DNA from: SAR202 cluster bacterium Io17-Chloro-G6
GTDB lineage: Bacteria; Chloroflexota; Dehalococcoidia; UBA3495
Reading direction: 5' to 3'
Length of the DNA: 39,090 nucleotides
Assembly (NCBI GenBank): GCA_002816585.1
Contig: MUCT01000038.1
Location: 1 to 39,090, forward strand
Within the stretch, counting starts at the first letter, position 1. Each line of letters opens with the position of its first letter. The position numbers were made by a program, and so were the translations under genes. Under the pieces are notes generated by a model. The model did no database searches, was not told the DNA's origin, and was given only the letters and a program-made list of their open reading frames with translations. Positions 34,367 to 39,090 of this stretch are shown piece by piece.

Positions 34367-34711
34367 CTGGAACCGTCCGAAGTCGCACAGCTAATTGTTG
34401 AGGTTGCCTCCGAGAATCTTGCCTCCGACATTGTGATGCTGGACCTGCGGGGTTTGGCCCCTTTCACGGATTACTTCGTCATCATGTCCGCAGACTCAAC
34501 GCGGCAGATTGAGGCCCTGGAAGAAGACCTGACAACGGCCCTGAAAGAGGCCAAATTATCCATTCACCGCCGGGAAGGGACAGCGGCATCCGGCTGGGTG
34601 CTCATGGACTGCAGCGACGTGATCGTGCACATCTTCTCTCCGGATGAGCGTGATTTTTTTGGACTGGAACGGCTCTGGGCCCGCGCCGCCCAAGTGGTCA
34701 GGGTTCTCTAA
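34367..34711 (+). CDS. rsfS: Ribosomal silencing factor RsfS
   Basis: RsfS (YbeB/Iojap) binds protein uL14 on the 50S subunit and blocks subunit joining in starvation. The product has the family core VAQLIVEVASENLASDIVML, TDYFVIMSADSTRQIEAL, and the C-terminal GWVLMDCSDVIVHIFSPDERDFFGLERLWARA. GGAGGG (34354-34359) lies 7 nt before CTG at 34367, the best start despite being an uncommon codon; the alternative TTG at 34337 lies before that site and has none of its own. With the CTG start the protein is 114 residues, normal for the family. nadD, its usual neighbour, is absent. Confidence 0.9.
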   Translation: MEPSEVAQLIVEVASENLASDIVMLDLRGLAPFTDYFVIMSADSTRQIEALEEDLTTALKEAKLSIHRREGTAASGWVLMDCSDVIVHIFSPDERDFFGLERLWARAAQVVRVL

Positions 34712-34772
34712 GGCAGCAACTCTCTGGGTGTTTATACATACGTAGCGGTCCGGCCGGCACTGGTCACCTGCT

Positions 34773-35222
34773 TTATTCTTTGATCCAGGAATCGTTGCTT
34801 CGGGAGTAGTCCACAAGCTCGCCGCCGCTGAAGAAAAGGGCGAGTTCCCGCTGGGCTGATTCAGGGCTGTCAGACCCGTGCACCAGGTTCCGGCCTATAT
34901 CCAATGCCAAGTCTCCCCGGATCGTGCCCGGCGGGGAGGCCGTCGGATTGGTCTGTCCCATGGTGTTTCTTACCGCCTCCACAGCGTTTTCGGCCTCCCA
35001 GGCCATTGCTACCACGGGAGCTGAGGTGATGAAATCCACTAGACCGGGGAAGAAGGGCCGGTCCACATGTTCGCCATAGTGTTGGCGCGCAAGGGCATCG
35101 TCCACCTGCATCAGTTTCAGGCCGACCAGTTTCAGGCCCCGCCGCTCCAGACGGCTCACCACCTCTCCGATCAGGCCTCGTTGCACCCCGTCGGGCTTCA
35201 CCAGCACCAAAGTGCGCTCCAT
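34773..35222 (-). CDS. ndk: Nucleoside diphosphate kinase
   Basis: Ndk transfers the terminal phosphate of NTPs to NDPs through a phospho-histidine. The 149-residue protein begins [20 protein letters not shown], and the active-site His115 lies in [12 protein letters not shown]. The start at 35222 is preceded by GGAGGAAG on the minus strand; an ATG four codons further upstream lies within that site. Last gene of the leftward operon, 45 nt after the dehydrogenase-like gene. No clear terminator follows. Confidence 0.95.
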   Translation of the reverse strand: MERTLVLVKPDGVQRGLIGEVVSRLERRGLKLVGLKLMQVDDALARQHYGEHVDRPFFPGLVDFITSAPVVAMAWEAENAVEAVRNTMGQTNPTASPPGTIRGDLALDIGRNLVHGSDSPESAQRELALFFSGGELVDYSRSNDSWIKE

Positions 35223-35267
35223 ATCTTCCTCCAAGTTAGTTAATGGTCTTGATTGTCAGCCCGACCG

Positions 35268-36428
35268 TCAGGTCCGGGTGCTTGCCGAGTCTTCCATCTT
35301 GAAGTGGACGCCCCGGGATTCCATATCCCACATAAATGGGGCCGGGTCCAGAACCTCGGGCGCGATGACACCGGGGCCCGGCAGCTCCCGGGAAACCAGG
35401 AGCCCGGCGCCGACCACCAGGCATGAAGCCGTGGCCAGGGCGATGTCTCCCGCCGGAAATGAATAGGTCATGGTCAGTTCGGCCGGATGCCCATCCCTCA
35501 TCCCTTTGACCCGCACCTGCCTAGGCAACCGGTCCGGTTCTGCACTCCTACCACTTGGATGCTGTCCGGAAAGGACCGCCGCGGATATGGCGGCGGGAGA
35601 CACAGAGACTCCTTGGGCGATGAGCGGCTGTTCAGAGGCGAATCCAGCATCGATTAGGACTTTGAGCATGTGGGTTGTGGATTCTTGGGAAAACCCTCGC
35701 CACAACGACGCGTGACGCAATCCGCGAATCGATTGAGGGATAGTCACGGTTTCCAGCCCCACAGCATAGCAACGGATGGTACCCCAAGGGGCTGGAAATG
35801 CAACGTCCTGGCACTCCGACATGGCGGGCGTCTCGATCCATCTACCGCCGTCGTAGCGCAAGGCCGGCTGCCCGAAAAGCGCCAACCTGTGCCGCCAGAC
35901 GGCTTCACTGCGGTAGGTGGCGCCATTCACCAAGAAAAACCGCACTTCGTCCACCGCGTCCATCCGGCCCGCGATCAGGCCAGCCACTATGTTGGTCTGG
36001 CCTGGACTGGCCCCCAATCCTGGCAGTACGCCAACCCCCCGGTGCCTGGCCAAAGAGTCCAGATACTCGGATTCGAATACAGACTGCAATGCGTCGATAT
36101 CGTCATTGACATCTGCATATGGGACTCCCGCTTCCACCACTGTGCGCATGAGTGACAAAGTGTCGCGGCTGAAGGGCCCGGTTGTGTTCAACACCACAGA
36201 CACACCCTCCGAATTACCCTTCAGGGCGGCGGTCACCTGGTCTTCTTGATTGCAGTCAAGTTCGACGGCAACCACTTGGCCGTTCAGTGTCTCGGCCAGA
36301 TAGGCCGCCCGGTGGAATTGGCGGTCCGCCACGATAATCCGTTGAAATCTGGGGTCGTCGATTAGCAGCCGCGCGGTGGAACTGCCGATGGTCCCACAGC
36401 CGATCAATAACGCGGTGTGTCCGGGCAT
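35268..36428 (-). CDS. Saccharopine dehydrogenase-like NAD(P)-binding protein
   Basis: The 386-residue protein has an N-terminal Rossmann fold (ALLIGCGTIGSSTARLL, 6-22) and the VVLNTTGPFSRD segment typical of the saccharopine dehydrogenase/reductase superfamily, followed by GVGVLPGLGASPGQTNI. Family members make or split saccharopine, carboxynorspermidine or other opine-like adducts; many bacterial members have unknown substrates. It starts 2 nt after the tsaB stop, so it is in the operon, though it has no known link to tRNA modification. Which reaction it catalyses cannot be told from sequence. Confidence 0.8.
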   Translation of the reverse strand: MPGHTALLIGCGTIGSSTARLLIDDPRFQRIIVADRQFHRAAYLAETLNGQVVAVELDCNQEDQVTAALKGNSEGVSVVLNTTGPFSRDTLSLMRTVVEAGVPYADVNDDIDALQSVFESEYLDSLARHRGVGVLPGLGASPGQTNIVAGLIAGRMDAVDEVRFFLVNGATYRSEAVWRHRLALFGQPALRYDGGRWIETPAMSECQDVAFPAPWGTIRCYAVGLETVTIPQSIRGLRHASLWRGFSQESTTHMLKVLIDAGFASEQPLIAQGVSVSPAAISAAVLSGQHPSGRSAEPDRLPRQVRVKGMRDGHPAELTMTYSFPAGDIALATASCLVVGAGLLVSRELPGPGVIAPEVLDPAPFMWDMESRGVHFKMEDSASTRT

Positions 36429-36430
36429 CC

Positions 36431-37144
36431 CTAACGGCCTCGCCTGCCGCTCTGGGCAACACGGTCCCGTTGTTTAGGGACGCCGATGCTTGGCATCCGT
36501 AGGTACTCCGGTTGCAAAGTTGTGATGTCGCCTGTTTCCCCTGACAGGAGTTTCTCCCCTGCGATGGCGGCCAGGGCCCACACTCTTAACGCGGGGACCG
36601 GCCAAACGATCTGGGCCTTGGCCTCCAGCTTTTCGGCAATCACTCCTTTCCAAGCAGCCACGCCTTCGCCGCAAAATACTGTGGGTCCGGATACTTGGTC
36701 TGCAACCTCGGCCAGCAGTTCCTCAGCGGTGCAGACGAGGTCTTCTCTGAGCCGAATCCCGTCCGCGCCGTAGAGGGCTGTGGCGCACTCCTGACGGCCC
36801 GCTTCCAACAGGGCACAGACCGGAATCCCGGACCCGAGATAAGGGTAGGCCTCTAAGTCCAGTGTGCCAACTCCCACAATAGGCTTCCTGGCAACCAAGG
36901 CAAGGCCCTTGGCGGCGCTGATGCCGACCCGCAACGCGCTGAAGCCCCCCGGCCCCAGAGCCACTGCCACCCCGTCTAGCTGCCCGGCGTTCAGGCCACG
37001 GCTCTCCAGAACATGGGCCACGGCGGGCATCAGCTCCGCGGTGTGGTTAACTGGCGAATGCCAGGTGCGCGAGGAGACAACGCGGTCCCCGTCCGCGAGG
37101 GCCACGCTGGCATACCGGGTGGAGGTGTCCAAGGCCAGCAGCAT
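36431..37144 (-). CDS. tsaB: tRNA threonylcarbamoyladenosine biosynthesis protein TsaB
   Basis: TsaB is the ASKHA-fold partner that forms a complex with TsaD and TsaE in making t6A at position 37 of ANN-decoding tRNAs. The 237-residue protein begins MLLALDTSTRYASVAL and has HTAELMPAV and the VALGPGGFSALRVGIS signature; the metal site of TsaD is missing, as expected. The start at 37144 matches the family; a long open stretch upstream is not conserved and overlaps tsaE. tsaD is not in the window. Confidence 0.93.
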   Translation of the reverse strand: MLLALDTSTRYASVALADGDRVVSSRTWHSPVNHTAELMPAVAHVLESRGLNAGQLDGVAVALGPGGFSALRVGISAAKGLALVARKPIVGVGTLDLEAYPYLGSGIPVCALLEAGRQECATALYGADGIRLREDLVCTAEELLAEVADQVSGPTVFCGEGVAAWKGVIAEKLEAKAQIVWPVPALRVWALAAIAGEKLLSGETGDITTLQPEYLRMPSIGVPKQRDRVAQSGRRGR

Positions 37145-37182
37145 TGGTCTCTTATCCCAAAAAGTCGAACGTACTTGCAGAT

Positions 37183-37692
37183 CTATCCAATTTGATTGCC
37201 GGAAGCGACGGTAATTTTGGCCAACAGCGCCAGCAAAATTTGAGACCGGGATTCTTCCGAGAGGGCACCGGGCTCCACGGTGATGACCCGTTGTTCCGCG
37301 TCCTGGCCGTAGTCCAGGTCGATCCAAAGACAGTCTTCAGGAAATAGCTCCGGCGCCCGGTCAGCCCATTCGATCACACAAACGCCCTCGCCCAGTAGTT
37401 GCTCGTCCAGTCCTAAATCCCAGATTTCGGCGGCGCTCCCCATACGGTAGAGGTCTACGTGGTGGAGGGTCAATCGGCCTTGGTGCCGGGTCATCAGTAC
37501 GAAGGTCGGACTGCGAACGTATCCTTCCACTCCCAAGCCCAGAGCTATCCCCTGGGTGAGACAGGTCTTTCCTCCCCCAAGTGGCCCCGTCAACAAGAAA
37601 ACGTCTCCGGCCGACGCGTTTTCTCCAATGGTCCAGCCCAGGTCCCGAGTGAAATCCGGTCCGGGCGATTTGATACGTAGATTGGCGGCCAT
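37183..37692 (-). CDS. tsaE: tRNA threonylcarbamoyladenosine biosynthesis protein TsaE (ATPase)
   Basis: TsaE is a P-loop ATPase that resets the TsaB-TsaD complex during t6A formation. Walker A is GPLGGGKT (36-43); the SPTFVLMTRH and HHVDLYRM segments are diagnostic, and CVIEWADRAPELFP lies downstream. At 169 residues it is slightly longer than usual, with a C-terminal extension. It lies 3 nt after thiL and 38 nt before tsaB. Confidence 0.94.
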   Translation of the reverse strand: MAANLRIKSPGPDFTRDLGWTIGENASAGDVFLLTGPLGGGKTCLTQGIALGLGVEGYVRSPTFVLMTRHQGRLTLHHVDLYRMGSAAEIWDLGLDEQLLGEGVCVIEWADRAPELFPEDCLWIDLDYGQDAEQRVITVEPGALSEESRSQILLALLAKITVASGNQIG

Positions 37693-37695
37693 AGT

Positions 37696-38724
37696 CTAAA
37701 TTCGGGCTGGGCCGAAATGGTCCCAACCCCGCGCGTGAGACGGGAGCTCTTGGCCGTTGGCATCGACGACCGTGACCCCGCCGGGCTCGCCTTCCAAGAC
37801 CTCGCCCACCACTGCTGCGCCTCCTGGAAGCCCAGAGACGACATGGTTGATCTTTGCCGGCTGGCCGGTGAAGATCAGCACATAATCCTCGCCACCGGCA
37901 AGAGCCAAGTCCAAGCAATTGTCGGGGAAGCGGTCTTTCAGATGGGGATGAATGGGCAGCTTGTCGGCGAATATTTTCCCCGCCACACCGCTGGCTTTGC
38001 ACAACTTGGCAAGGTCGTCGGCCAGACCGTCGCTCACGTCCATGGCGGTGGTGACCTCCGCCTCGACCAGGGTTTGACCGGCGGCGATTGCAGGACGGGG
38101 ACGGCGGTGGCATGAGCGCAGGTAATCGGCCGCCTCACCACTTTCGGAAAGCCCTTCCAGCATCAATTTTAGGCCGCCGCCGGAGCCCCCAAGATAACCG
38201 GTTACCGCCACCAGGTCCCCGGGCCGGGCGCCGGTGCGGACCATGGGCTGGCCCTGCATCGCTCCGGTCAGCGCAATTGTGATGAATGCCACCGGCGAGC
38301 GGACCATGTCGCCGCCAACGATGGCGAGGCCGTATTCATTACTGATCTCAAGCATTCCTTTATAGAGACTTTCCAGGTCCGATACCTGAGTCTCGGGTTG
38401 CAGCCCCAGCGTGACCAGGGCGTAGGTAGGCAGCCCTCCCATGGAAGCGACATCGCTGATGTTGGACGCAACTGATTTCCAGCCTAAGTCCTCCCACGGG
38501 GTGGTCTCGCGGGTGAAGTGCACCCCTTCAACCATCGTATCGGTGGTGAAGAGTTCGTTGATCCTTCCACTGGTGGAAGGACTCCAGGCGGCGGTATCGT
38601 CGCCATTGTCCACCGTCAGGTCGAAGGTGAACGAAGGGCCGTTTCCGGGGCTGGCCCGCTGGTCAACCACGATGCGTGTGAGTAGGTCGATGACGCCGAA
38701 TTCGCCCAGGTCTTTAACTTTCAT
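37696..38724 (-). CDS. thiL: Thiamine-monophosphate kinase
   Basis: ThiL phosphorylates thiamine monophosphate to the pyrophosphate cofactor. The 342-residue protein is a PurM/ThiL-type kinase: metal-binding NGDDTAAW near 40-47, TTDTMVEGVHF, the IVGGDMVRS strand, MDVSDGLADDLAKL, and ALAGGEDYVLIF. It is the first gene of the leftward operon with tsaE, tsaB, a dehydrogenase-like gene and ndk. No TPP riboswitch motif is seen upstream; the promoter region is shared with the divergent rRNA operon. Confidence 0.95.
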   Translation of the reverse strand: MKVKDLGEFGVIDLLTRIVVDQRASPGNGPSFTFDLTVDNGDDTAAWSPSTSGRINELFTTDTMVEGVHFTRETTPWEDLGWKSVASNISDVASMGGLPTYALVTLGLQPETQVSDLESLYKGMLEISNEYGLAIVGGDMVRSPVAFITIALTGAMQGQPMVRTGARPGDLVAVTGYLGGSGGGLKLMLEGLSESGEAADYLRSCHRRPRPAIAAGQTLVEAEVTTAMDVSDGLADDLAKLCKASGVAGKIFADKLPIHPHLKDRFPDNCLDLALAGGEDYVLIFTGQPAKINHVVSGLPGGAAVVGEVLEGEPGGVTVVDANGQELPSHARGWDHFGPARI

Positions 38725-38789
38725 AGCTGATCTGCATGGCCATCTGATGTGTGGGCCCGGTGATGTGGAAGCCGTTTAATGATATTGAA

Positions 38790-38820
38790 GTTATAGTAAT
38801 CTACCTGGACAACCAGTCAA
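38790..38820 (-). promoter_or_regulatory. Possible promoter of the thiL operon
   Basis: On the minus strand TTGACT (38820-38815) and TATAAC (38795-38790) are 19 nt apart, a long spacer. A second -10-like TATAAT lies at 38825-38820. The assignment is tentative. Confidence 0.3.
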
Positions 38821-38888
38821 TTATAGACTTGTTCTGGACGTGTCCCAAAACAGGTCCGATTATCGTGCCTGAGATGCGATTTTCACAC

Positions 38889-38917
38889 TTGACACCGGCC
38901 AGGCGTGGGAATATACT
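38889..38917 (+). promoter_or_regulatory. rRNA operon promoter TTGACA-17-TATACT
   Basis: A perfect -35 (38889-38894) and TATACT (38912-38917) with the ideal 17-nt spacer, about 72 nt before the predicted 5' end of the 16S rRNA. This is the strongest promoter match in the window. Confidence 0.8.
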
Positions 38918-38924
38918 ACTCTAG

Positions 38925-38940
38925 CCTTCCGGTCGGAAGG
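38925..38940 (+). other. Hairpin at the rRNA transcript start
   Basis: CCTTCC (38925-38930) pairs with GGAAGG (38935-38940) around a GGTC loop, at the predicted +1. It may stabilise the leader RNA or be part of a processing or antitermination signal. Confidence 0.5.
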
Positions 38941-38989
38941 TATGGCGCACGTTAACAACTGAATAGTGGAAGGAAGCTAGGTAAAGTTC

Positions 38990-39090
<101 letters not shown>

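Overview
The window reads as chromosomal DNA of a Chloroflexota bacterium, most likely a Dehalococcoidia/SAR202-type lineage, probably aquatic. This is inference. It rests on the 5' end of the 16S rRNA gene at the right edge, a DUF5679 mini-protein, a short IF2, a LexA operator of the GAAC/GTTC type, two Cys-anchored lipoproteins and an NrtS-type nitrate/nitrite carrier. Base composition is GC-rich by eye (not computed), except for a visibly AT-richer gene at 15.1-16.1 kb. No tRNA, insertion sequence, prophage or CRISPR array was seen.

Layout, left to right. (a) 1-381: a divergent regulatory region with a possible structured RNA or attenuator. (b) 0.4-2.3 kb: an E1-like sulfur-carrier activase (MoeB/ThiF type) and a CysM-type cysteine synthase, suggesting thiocarboxylate-dependent cysteine synthesis. 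(c) 2.4-7.8 kb: the transcription/translation operon nusA-ylxR-infB-rbfA-truB behind a clear promoter. (d) 7.9-10.8 kb: a 46-residue DUF5679 zinc protein, a PHP-domain phosphoesterase, an NrtS carrier with an added zinc-ribbon-like N-terminus, autoregulated lexA, and rpsT. (e) 11.0-14.5 kb: gyrB, a tandem-duplicated EthD-like protein and a Nudix hydrolase. (f) 14.6-22.7 kb: accessory metabolism with a small defence/toxin segment: a Rid-family protein, a DUF3644 HEPN protein, an M20 peptidase, HicAB (hicA with a damaged 5' end), a ferredoxin:thioredoxin reductase catalytic subunit, a thiolase with its DUF35 partner, a VOC protein, a GNAT acetyltransferase and an LLM-type flavin monooxygenase. 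(g) 23.0-26.2 kb: pyruvate kinase, a lipoprotein, and a methyltransferase pseudogene broken by a 7-bp tandem duplication. (h) 26.3-32.3 kb: gltB-gltD glutamate synthase. (i) 32.5-34.1 kb: a DUF3105 lipoprotein distantly related to the one at 24.5 kb. (j) 34.3-38.7 kb: rsfS, then a leftward operon thiL-tsaE-tsaB-saccharopine-dehydrogenase-like-ndk. (k) 38.9 kb to the end: a strong rrn promoter and the first ~100 nt of 16S rRNA.

Most of the window is housekeeping sequence, and I found no multi-gene system that is clearly new. The best candidates for a second look are the HEPN/DUF3644 gene next to a decaying HicAB pair, the zinc-ribbon NrtS fusion, the orphan ferredoxin:thioredoxin reductase subunit, the possible structured RNA at 179-286, the NusA acidic plus Gly/Arg tail, and the pair of lipoproteins sharing an undescribed N-terminal module.
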